Assembly: GCA_045614025.1 (NCBI GenBank)
Contig: JAZLCE010000012.1
Location: forward strand, 1-41,263
Source: RGIG4140 sp045614025
Lineage (GTDB): Bacteria > Pseudomonadota > Alphaproteobacteria > CAAHEQ01 > UBA3637
DNA: 41,263 bases
Reading direction: 5' to 3'
Part shown: piece by piece, positions 7,585 to 19,900 of the stretch
Layout: the number at the start of each line of letters is the position of its first letter
Numbering within the stretch: position 1 is the first letter of the stretch
The notes under the pieces: model-generated
Told to the model about the DNA's origin: nothing
Database searches by the model: none
Seen by the model: the letters and a program-made list of their open reading frames with translations, nothing else
Made by a program: the position numbers and the translations under genes

Positions 7585-7965
7585 ATGGCAGTTATTGGCT
7601 ACATCAGAGTTTCAACAGATAAACAAACATGTGAACATCAAAAATATGAAATTAAACAATTCGCAAAAGCTCAAAAAGTCAAAATTACGTATTGGGTAGA
7701 AGAAACTATTTCATCCAGAAAATCTTTAGATAAAAGAAAATTAGGAAAATTACTTCAAAGTATGAAAGCCGGAGATATCCTGATTTCTTGTGAAATATCT
7801 CGTTTGGGGCGTTCAATGTTAGAGGTTATGCACATATTAGAAACTTATTTAAACAAAGAATGTCAGGTCTGGACGATAAAAGAAAATTTTAGACTAGGCG
7901 CAGATATTCAATCAAAAGTAATGGCGTGTGCTTTTAGTATATCAGCCAAAATGGTTAAACGATAG
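7585..7965 (+). pseudogene. Serine recombinase (invertase/resolvase family), C-terminally truncated
   Basis: 126 aa from the ATG at 7585, which has a perfect AGGAGGT ribosome site at 7573-7579; the frame extends back to 7498 but without homology. It matches the catalytic domain of Pin/Hin/Mpi-type DNA invertases: GYIRVSTDKQT with R8 and nucleophile S10, SRLGRSM, and IKENFRLGADIQSKVMACAFSISA. Full invertases continue for about 60-70 residues with the long E helix and a helix-turn-helix; here the frame stops just where that helix begins (SAKMVKR, stop), and the adhesin gene ends 3 nt further on the other strand. Catalytic residues are intact but DNA binding and dimer helix are lost, so it is probably inactive. 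Confidence 0.8.
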
Positions 7966-7968
7966 ATA

Positions 7969-10900
7969 TTATTTTTTCAGATTAATCACTTTCCAAACAT
8001 TATAATCATTGATAACATCATTATAATGATTAGTTATATTATTTTGATTCATCAATTCTGTTATATAATCATGATGGTCTTTTAGGCCAGGATATATCAT
8101 TTTATCATTAAAAAATGAATAATATACATTTTTGATAAGCGCTCCAATTTCGAATTGAATTTTATCTTCGATACTCGTTCTATGTTTTTCACCATTAATA
8201 AACACATTTTTACTATGTCTGACAACATTTTGAGCATCTGTTTTGATAATGTTACTGCCATCTAATGTTAAATGCATTGGTCTTTTAATTAAAGCTAATT
8301 GTGCAGTTGCGCTATAATCAATAGGTTCCTTTATATCGCCGATAACGATTTTCTTATCTTTTGTTTTGATAACTCCTTTATTTTTGATATCTCCAGTCAT
8401 GCTAACATTTGATGTTTTTGTTGTCAACGAAAGTGTTTCCGTATTTAACTCTTTGATTTTAACATCAGTATCAGAAGAAATAACAACATCTTTGGAGGAA
8501 ATTTTATTGTAATTGGCTTCATTTCCCGTGTTGTTCAAATGAATAAGATCGTTTGCAATAGCGTTTACGTTGTTTTCATTTGATAGATCGATTTTTAATG
8601 CATTCTCTTTTCCAATTGATTGACCAGCTGTTAATGAAATATTTTTAGCAAAGATATTTGCATCATCAGAAGATAAGCCATTCAAAATGCTCATGTCAGT
8701 TGTAATATCAATATTATTGGCAAAGTCATTTGTGAGCCCTAGGATTATTCCCATATGTAAATCTTGAGATGATTTTATTGTTAGATTATCAACAACACCA
8801 CTTAAAATGCCATTAGCTTTTAATTCATCAACGTTTACATCTGTACCATAGATACTTAAATCTTTATCAGCAGAAACATTGTTGAGTGTTACATTTGAAT
8901 GAGTTGAAACAGAAATACTTCCCGTTTCTGATATTAAATTGTTAGCAATAATATTGTTTTCAGCATCAATCATAGCATTGCCAACAGATAGGCCATTGTT
9001 GATATTTAAAACATCCCCAATGCCTTTGATGAATGCTTGTTCGGCTTGATATCCCAATCCATTGCCATCTTCATTTGATGGCGTTGATACAACAAAATAA
9101 CGCTCTCTTGAACCAATATCTTTGCCCTCGCCCGCAGTTAATGAAATATTTTTAGCGTTAATATTTATTGTTTCTGTTTTTTCAGATTTTTCTGAAACAT
9201 TGCTAATATTTCCGGCAGACACAACTTTAACAGTTCCCAATGCGCCTTCGCCATTATTTGTATCAATCTTATTGATTTTTAAGCCATTTTGATCATCGTC
9301 TGTGCTGAGATAAACATTGCTTTCACCTTTAGATAAAACAGTTATACCTTTATTTGCGGATAAATTTATTGATGAAGTTTGAGTGCCAACATCACCACTT
9401 GTTTTAATGGCAATTTGTTCGCCACCAATAATTGAGGTATCAGTTGCATTTTGAAGACCTTTGTTACTTGTTAAGGTTACATTTTTAGAGGCTCTAATTG
9501 TTCCAATTTTCATATCGTTATCAGAAACATTTTGGATATTAATACTATTTAATCCTTCTAGATTACCATTGTTATATCCTGCAGTTGCATTTATTGCCCC
9601 ATTTATATTCACTTCAAGATTTTCGATATTGCCGTCGGTAGATGAAAGGGTTAAATCTTTACCTGCGAACAAATTATAGTTTTTATTTTGATCAGATCTT
9701 GCAGAGGCTATAATCCCAAAAGAGGAATTTAATGCTACATTTCCTTCATTTGATTGAATATTATCGATATACATTGTTGCAATAGAATCTAAATATATAT
9801 CATTTTTAGCTTCTATATTGTAAACACCATTCTTTGCAAATTTTAATGAAGACTCTTTTGTTCCAATTCCTCCATTTAATGCTTTTAAATAAATTTCGCT
9901 TCCTGTGATATGATATGGACTGTAAGTTTTGGTGTTGCCGGCAATGATTGAGCCTTCTTTACTTTCTAAAGATATTTTTCCATCATTTTCTGATACAATT
10001 GAAGATACAACTAAATCGCCTTTATTTGTAATAGAAATATTGTTTTTAGCTCTGGCTTTTAATTCGTTAACATCAATATCAATATTTTCATTTTCAGTTG
10101 TATCAAGAAGTATATTATCAGCTCTTAATTCTAATGTATTTGATGAAATATCTATTGTTTTTCCAACACCATTAAAGTTTCCATTAGTAGATGAGAGGTA
10201 AGTATTACCAAGCGCATTAATGTTAATATTACTGATTTCTGTATATGGATAATTAATATACACATCTTTACCACTTGCAGTTAAAGTTCCATTATTTAAA
10301 ACTTCAACTTGAATGGCTTTGATTGCAGATCCATTTTCTGTTAATGATTCACCAATATTATTTTGAGTATTTAAAGTAATATTATTTGCTGAAATGATAG
10401 AATTTATACCATTCGCTAAAATGCTTTTGTTTGATGTGATACTAACATCACCATGAGCAGCAGAAACATTGTTGTTTAATAATATATTACCGCTTCCATT
10501 AGATGTAATATTAATTTCTGGTTTATCAAATCCTTGAAAGTCAATTGAAATAGAATTGTTTTTAACTTCATAAACCGGATCATAATTAACCGTTACGGTT
10601 TTATATTGTTTGCCAGTAAATAATTCAACAAGCCATGAACGAGGTTCATAAACTTGATAAGAGTATGTTCCACCTGCAGATGTTATTGTATACGCATCAT
10701 TCCCTGGCGTATATGTTGTTGAATAAACTTTTGCACCATCGGCTCTTTCAACAACAGATGTTTCATTACCAAAGAATCCGTTTCCTTGAGTGTTTCCTGT
10801 TGCTGAAGTGATAATTTCACCATTGTTAACATAAGCTTCATATTTTCCAGCATTAGAAGATAAAAACTCGTTTGTTAAATCTTCTTGTGATAGATTATCA

Positions 10901-13900
10901 AAAGCATCACCACCCTCTTCTGAGGAAAACTTGAAGTCATTGATTGTTAATTTACCTTGAGTTTTGATATCGGTATTTAATGTGTTTGTAACCAAATTAT
11001 ATTTTGAATTATTTACAATATTGATATGCCCATATCCGTTTAAAAGAACAATTTTACCTGTGTTTGAACTGCTGACAATATTACCTGTTAATGTGATATC
11101 TCCCCCTTCTATATTCGCCTTAAACAGATAAATATCCCCTGTGACGTTTTCTGTTTTAGTTGAGTTAGTTGGTTTAAAATAGGCTTTAATTTGTTTTAAT
11201 TGAGATAAATCACTCGTATCATCTGTTAAGGTTAAATAATAATATTCCTCACCTGTTTGACTTTTTGTCATCAGGGTTTTAACGCCATCAATAATCTGAT
11301 AATATTTATCACCTTCTTTAACAATTGATAAATCAGGAATGTAAACTTCTTTAATTTCGCTTCCGCTTTGAATTAAACCGTTAACATCTATGGTTTTTGC
11401 TGCAATATTAATATTTCCTGTTGCAACAATGGAACCATTTTTATTTGATCCAGCAATTTCTAGTTCATTTGAAGTATATTGTTGGTTAAATCCTCCGTTT
11501 GGTACTTTTATTTCTAAGTTCTTTGCTTTTAAATTTCCTTCAGATAAAATACTTCCAGTATTGTTAATGATGGAAATAGAACCAGATGTGTTTTCAACAT
11601 TTCCTCTTAAAACGATATCACCAGCTTGAGAATTGATGTTAACAATTGGATCATTGGCATTCACATGGTTCACAATGGATATTCTTGGTTCACTGTTTCC
11701 ATTTATTTTTTCATTTATTATATTTTGAGTAATAGATGAGGCAATATTCGTTCCATTAATGCCTCCTTTTAAATCTCTATCAATAATCAAATCACCATAA
11801 ATGATATTATTAGCGCTATAGTTTTGAATATCAATTGTGAAGTTATTGCCAGGAGCTGTAATTGAACCTGTTCCAGTTACATTCCCTGTTAAATTGACTT
11901 CACCTGATCTGATAATAATATCATCTATAACCATTGAATATATAGAGGTATCAGCAGATGCAATTTCTTCTTGTCTTTTTTGTAATTCCTCTATTTTAGC
12001 CTGTAAATCTTTAACATCAGCCGTATATTTTTCTTTTGTTTCCTCTAATACAGTATTTATTTGATTGATGTTATTTTCGGCAGCAGACATTGCGCTTTTA
12101 TAAGTTTCAATTGCTACATTATTTTCATTTATTTGCGTTGTATCTTGCGCTATTTGTTCAGTTAAATCATATTGTTTTGTTATTACAGCATATAAGGCAT
12201 CAGAGTAAGCTTGACTGTTTTCGCCTCCAGTATTATATGCATCAATCATAGTTTTGAGTTCAGTCATACTGCCATAACTGGTTTCATAGTCTTTTGTTCC
12301 AATATTATCTAAATCATTTAATGCATTGGTAATAGTGTTTAATGCTATTTCAGCTTTGTTTTTATTATCAGTTAAATCAATGTTTTTGTTTTCAAGATTA
12401 TTTTTTTGTGCTTCTGCTTCATCATATCTTGTTTGATAAGTGTCTCTTCTGTTTTCTTCACTTGCCATATATTCCTTATATGCCTTTTCCATATCTTCAA
12501 TAGAAGAGGTATAGCTTTGAATATCAGCATTAATATCTGAACTTGAAATTGTTCCGATTACTTCTTGTTTAACGAAGATGTTGCTATCAGAACTGACTGT
12601 CCCATCCTTGTTGATAATGAGCGTTCTATTTGCTCCAAGACCACTTTCAAGGTGACCATTAAGAATAATATTTGCAGAATTTTTATCTGTTGAATATTCA
12701 TTTCCGGATCCATGATAAGGAATGAAACCTAATTCATATGCCAATGCATCACGTTTTGCTTTTATTTTTTGTGATGTACTTATTGCTTTAACATCTATTT
12801 TATCAAAAGATGATATTTCTGCACCAGAATTGATTTCAACTTTTGATTGTGAATCTTTGTTATGCGCATGAGCTTCCCCTGCAACAAAACTTAACAGTCC
12901 ACCAGTTTCAGCATAGATGTATGCTTCTAAACTGTTATTGTTGATTGCTGAAATATTTGTATCTTTTCCACTAAGTGATTTTACGCCATCAGAAAAAATA
13001 ACAGATGCTGTTTGTTTTGCAAGTGTTGCTTCACTTTTACCACCAGCACCAGCAACACCACCATAAGATTCAACGTTTGATTTTGTATAGATATCAACGT
13101 CATTTCTTGCTGTATAATTTATATGATTATCTTTTGTTTTAATGTCTTTGTTTGAAACATTAACAGTGGCATTAGTTGTTGCTTCAACAATGGCATCAGT
13201 GTCTGCTCCTTGAATAGCACCGGCAGAATACAAATTTGCCTTTTCATTTACATTTAAGATATTATGAGCGCTGATATCAATACCTCCTTGGCCATATTCA
13301 GCATTTTCATAGGCTTTATTTCCGCCAAAAGAGGTTGTTGTGCTCATCAATAATTTATCTTTGATAGATCCACCTGATCCATCAGCTAATCCGCCAGCGC
13401 CCCCATATAAATCATATTCGGATACAGCTTCTTTTAAAATTTCATTTAATGATTTTAACACAATTCCTGAATGAGCGACGACATCTGATTCAGAATCAAT
13501 AGATACAGTTGATGTTACATTATTTCTGATTGTTGGAATGGCAACTGTTACTATGCCAAATGCGTCAGACTTATTAAAGCTTTTATATGTGTTGCTTGTA
13601 TCAGCAGCTAATGCATATCCCCCTTGTGCCAATATATTATAGTTTTTACCCACATAAATATCATTAGTTGAAATAATGTTATTTGTTACTCCCGACCCTG
13701 AACCACCTGCAAGAGTACCTGCTCCGGCATGAGTTTCGGCATTCGTGTTGTTTTTGACTGTTGATGTAATTAAAATATTGTTGGCTTCAATATTTGTTTG
13801 TGTGTTATTGTTCTCAATTTTAACACCTGAGGTTTGATTAATCTCAGCAAGAGTGCTTGTTCCACCGACACTAATACCACCATAAGCACGACCATCAGAT

Positions 13901-16900
13901 TTTGAAAGCACTTCATTGTTTGCAATAGATGATAAAAGTAAATCGCCTTCAATATTTGCTTTAAAACCATTTTTAATCTCTATGCCGGAAACTTTGTTTA
14001 TTTTTGCAACAGATTCTCCGCCGCCGCCAGATCCAACACCACGAGTTGTAGCCAATGATGTAGCATTAACTTTTTCATTCGTCTTTGTTTTAATTTGTGC
14101 ATTACCACTTTGTGAATTTAACGAGACATTATCTGCTAAATTAATCATTGTAGCGCCAGTACTTATAGCGCTTGATTTTGAAACGCCAACATTTACACCA
14201 GCAAGACTTGTTGTATCAGATTCAGTTGTGATTTCTGATTTTGAGTCAGCAGTAATGTTTATATCTGATTCTGTGTTAATTTCAGCATTTTGTAATATGT
14301 ATGTGTTTGTTGTTTTATTAGAGAGCGCTTTTGTAACACTCCCATCGCCATTGATAATGCCTCCAATTGAGGCAAGAGTATAGATATTTTGCATATCAAT
14401 AGAAGAAGCATTTAATTCAAAAGATTTAGAATTAATTTTTGTATCGTTTGATAAGAAAGCATTTACTGTTGTGTTGTTATCCGATATTGCTGCGGATATG
14501 CCAATATGAGCTCCAGCAAGCGCTCCACCGTTGGTTTCAAGATTGATATTGTTTGTGTTTTGGGCAGATATTTTTAAATCTCTTACCAAAAGATCAGCTC
14601 CAGAATCAATGAATGAAGATGTTGTATCCATTCGATCTGTTGCCGTAGCGTGCGTTTTTGTATCTTTAGTTTTTTCAAATAGGTTATCTGTTTGGCTTGT
14701 TAAATTATTAATGCGAGAATCAGAGTCTTGATCAACTTTTTCTTTTGCTGTTTGAATGGCTTTCATATAAGCATCTTGATAGACACTATTTGCTTTTGAT
14801 ATTTTTTCATTTGCTGTTTTGAGGGTTTCGTCAGCTTGGGATTGAGCTGAAATAAACAACTTTTGATCATCAACATGCATATCTGAATATGAGTTGTTGC
14901 CAACTTTTTTACCAATAGAAGAATAAAGAACCCCTCCAGAAAGAGCTACACCACCGCCACTTGCCACAAGGCCATAGGCATTAATTGCTTCGTTGCTTTT
15001 TGCTTGAATGCTTACATCAGCATTGTTGCCCATTATATCGGTATTTGAACCAATGTATGATAAAACAGTATTATTAATTTCATTCCATCCAACAGTTGCA
15101 CCAACCGCACCAATTCCCAATTCGGCACTTCCGATTTGTTCGTTTATTTTACTTATATTTGTTGCTAAAACATTTAAATTTCCATCATCTGCAAGTTGAA
15201 TGGTATTATCTTGTCCAACAAAGGCCTTAACACTATCTTTGATGTCTGTATAAAGTATGGAACCTGCAACGCCAACATAACCACCTAAAGATCCTGAGAA
15301 AACCGTTGATTTTTCATCTTCTGTTCCAATAGCGTTTTCAGATTTTGCCGTTATTTCAATATTTTTAGCATTTACTTGAACATGATCACCTGTATAAGCT
15401 TCAACATTATTAGATATTTTATTAACAGCCACTGATGGACCAACAGCAAATTTTCCAGCAACAGAAATAGCACCAATATTTTCAGTTATCGTTATTGAAT
15501 TTTTTGCATCAACTATTAAATTATCAATCGCATTTTCTTTTATGCCATTATTTATTGTTTCATGTTTGCTAATCTTAGTATCATCTTCGACATAAGCTTT
15601 AACAGTTGTATCAATTAAATGAGTAAGTCCTGTGCCTAAAAAAGAAACTGTTCCACCAGCTCCAAATCCTATGGCGGTAATATTATCAAAATATTGTTCG
15701 CCCTCAGCTTTGATGTTAATATCATTAACTAAAATATGTTCCCCTCCGAGATAGGCTTGAACGATGCTGGTAACAGAGTTAAATTCAACTGTTCCACCAA
15801 TACCTGCAAGACCACCAACACCTAAAGAACCAGAATATGAATCAGTAAATAACACATTATCTTTTGCTTGAATATTTGCTTTTTCGCCTTCTAAATGTCC
15901 AGTCGCATGAGCTTTAACATGGTTATTAACTGCATTTACATTTTCAACCCCTACACCAGCTCCAGTGCCACCAATACCACCAGAAGCAGTGGAAACTTTG
16001 AAAGTTGTATTTGCTGTGGCATTAACATCTAAGTCATTAAATAATGCATTAGTATTTTCAAGATAAGCATCTAAATTATATTTTGTTGTGTTATTAACAA
16101 ATGAAAGCCCAATACCTGCTGTGCCACCACCGGAAAGGCCACCAGTTATTGTTTGCATATTGGCAATAGCACTTGCATTATTTAAAAGTTTATTTTTGGC
16201 AAATAATACCGAATTTTTAATGCCAGATTCAATATCAGATGTGATGACATGTGTGTTAACAATACCCGTTCCACCCCCTGTGCCAGCGCCCCCAGCTGCA
16301 ACTGCAGTCGTAAAGAAGTCATCTTTTTCTGAGGCTGTTACATCAATATTATTCGCATTCAGCTTGGTATTTTCTGCTAATGCTTTTGTTTCTTTATCAA
16401 TCACAATCGTATTAATTGTTGCACCAACGCCAACAGCACTACTGATACCGCCACTGCCCATACCCGCATAAATAGTATTAGAACCATTTGCTGAAAGAGA
16501 AATATCATTATTAGCTTCTATACCATAAACATTGTTTTCTATTGTTTTTGTGCCCGAAACTAAAGCATTTGCAGAACCGTTTAAAAGAATTGTATCTATA
16601 ACACCCTCGCCGATTATTCCATGAGCATAACCACCTGCAGCAGTTATAAATGGAGCGTCCTTGCTCCCAATATTTTCATTTTCTGTTGCCAAAACAATAA
16701 CCTTATTTTTGGCTTTTACTTTTGAATCTTCAATTTTTGCAGAAACAGCATTGTTTATTACACCAGTTACAACCGTTGCCCCTAAAGCCATTGCGCCTGT
16801 TGAAACATTGACGTTGCCGGTGCCTCCAGTAATATCTGTTATCCCTTCGGCTTTAACAATAACATTTTCTTCACTTGATTCGATTTCACTGTCTTTAACA

Positions 16901-19900
16901 TGAGCTGTAACATCTGTATCCAAAATAATAGTGTTTATTGAACCAGAAGCAGCAACGCCTGTTCCACCAGCTCCACCAACGGCGATAGACATAATATTTT
17001 CATCTGAAATCGCGCTGATGTCTAAATCTTTTTTGGTTTTTACATTTACCCCCTCAATTGTGGCATTCACATTATTGTTATCAACAATTGCATTAATAGC
17101 GGCACCGCCGGCTCCAGCGCCAACAGAAGCTGAAATTGAACCATTAATTGTTTTAATATTTGCAGTGTTTTTACTTTGAACAGAAACTTTTCCTTCTTGA
17201 GATTTTATATCATTTTTCTTTTCATTTTCCGATTTGATATATGTATTAATTTCAGAGTTGTTAATAATCGAATTAACAGCGCCTGCTAAAGCTAATCCTT
17301 TACCTCCAGAACCACCAAATGAAATATTTAAAATATCCGTGTTATAATCAGATGATAATGAAATATCATTTTGAGATAAAATAGATGAGTTTAAAATATA
17401 TGTGTTAATCGTATTATCAATTGAACCAACATATACTGAACCACCTAAAGCAGAGCCAGATGTATTGGCAGTTACAGATCCCGTAACAGATAATGATTTA
17501 AATATTGCATCAGAATTTAAATCCAAATGGTTTGTGTTAATTTCAGAATTTTCAATATAATTGTTTTGTGTTGCATTATCAATCAGTATTGAAACAGAAC
17601 CAGAAGCTCCCACGTTTCCTTGTGTAATTAAGCCAGCAGCACTAACAGCTAAAGAATCAAATTCCGATTTGTTATAAAGGTTAACATCTCCCGTTGCATC
17701 AATAGATGAATTTTTAATATATGAATTAACAGCATCATAAATACCATCAACTCTAATTGAAGCATCACCACTTGATTTAGAACCATAAGCAACTGTACCG
17801 ACAACAGCTAAATCATCAAAAGAGCTGATAGCTGAAACAGATGTATTGACACCTTTATTAATGCGACCATTTGTTTGATTAATATTTGAATTTTCAATAT
17901 ATGCATTTTCAGTGTTTTCTGAAGCAAAAATAGCTAATGTTCCAGAAAAAGCAGAGTCTTTGAACGCTGCAGATCCAGCAGCATCAACAGTTATGACATC
18001 AATATCACTTTGAGCAGTTACGTCTAATGTTTTTGAGGCATTCACATCTGCCCCTTTGATATATGCATTGATTTCATTGACAGCCAAATCACCATCTAAT
18101 GTTGCACCGATTGCGCTATGTCCACCGTTACCACTTGTTTGTAAAGAAACCGTTCCAACACCTTTGATAACATCATTTTTAAGGTTTGCTTGCACTTGAA
18201 CACTTTGTTCAATGGTATCTGTTTTTGTATTAACTTTTGCGCCTTCTTTAATGGCTGCTGTTATTTTATTTTGTTGAACATCAATTGAAATGTTTCCTGC
18301 TGTTGCCTTATCACTGCCTTGGGCAGTTCCCATGGCGCCTGTATATAATTTTAAATCTTCTTGAGCATTAACTTGAACATTATTTAAGGCATCAACAACT
18401 GCATTGCCGATAGATGCTTCAACTTCATTTTCTGTGGATTGAACAACAAGCGCTCCACCCATTCCTGATTTGCCGTGAAGAGCCATGACAAGAGCGCCAT
18501 TGATAAGCATATCTTTAGCACTTGCATTAACAGATACATCATTTCCGGCAGATATATTTGCCCCATCAGCAATAAATGCCTTGGTTACGGTGTTTGACAT
18601 ACTTGCTGAAACAATACCCGCTTTGGCAGCAGTTGCTTTATCGGTATTAATTGCACGGGTAAAATCATATTCTGAATTTGCCAATGCTTCATTTGCATTT
18701 CTTAAATTCCAAAGAGATCTTAAAAAAGCGCGTTTATTCTTTAATTTTTCGGATCTGTCTAAAAATTTATTAACTTTATCAAGGTTTGCTTGGTATTCTT
18801 CATCAGATAAATTTCCATATTTAGGGGTATTGGTTCCTGTTTTAGCATAACCCATGTTTATTGCGCTGTTGATGAATAATTTTTCATAACCTGCATTTAA
18901 ATGAACGTTGTTTAATGCATTAACATTCCCTGCTATATATGATATAACTTGGTCATCGGCATAATTAAGTGCAATTCCAATACCTTTTGCATCCTCAGCA
19001 GAAGTAAGAGCAACATTAGCGTTAATATGGGTTAAATCTTTTTGAGCATTGACATAAACATTTGATGCATTAATGGCATTTGGTTGGTTTGATGCGCCGA
19101 TTGAGGCTTCCACAAGACCAGAATCTATGGCTGAAATTGAAATGGATCCTGATAAACCAGATTCATCAGCAGCCCCATTGCCGACTGATACATTAATATT
19201 ATCAGATAAATCATAGGCCTTAATAGTTACATCACCAGCTTTTTGAGTGTCTGATTGTAAAATAGTAACATTTTTCCCAATTTTTGCCGTTGTAATCGGT
19301 TCACCCCATTGGAAAGAAATTGCTCCGCCGGCTGCATCCCCATCACGAGCGGAAGCACCACCAAAAATTCCCAACATTGCCGCACCAGCCCATTGTTGGT
19401 TATTTGTATAAGCATCAATTTTCAATGAGTTATTTTGGGCGCTATAAGGCGATTGAAATAACACACTTGAATTATCATGAAGCATTGCATTTGATAAGGT
19501 GTTGTTAACAGCAACAGTAAAAGCGCCACTATAAGCACTTGTTTGGTTATCTTTTGAGGATGCATTCGCTGATGTGGAAGCAAATGTATTAAAGAATTGT
19601 GCCCCTCCTAACACATTAAAATCAGCGGCACTTAATATATTTAAGTTACCAGCACCATTAACTTTTTCTTGAATATCTTCAGCTTTTGTTGTTGCGCTAA
19701 TATAATCTCTTGCATCAGCAGAGTTTATATTTTCTATATCTGAAGAGTCTTTTTTCCCACTGGAACCAAACAAATTTTTAGCCCATGTTAGTGCATCTGG
19801 GATCCAATCAATATAACTTAAGCCATGTGTAACAGTTGTATCTGATTTAATAACAAATCCTTCTGTGGCGCTTTCATTCCCTTTAATTATAAAATCACCA

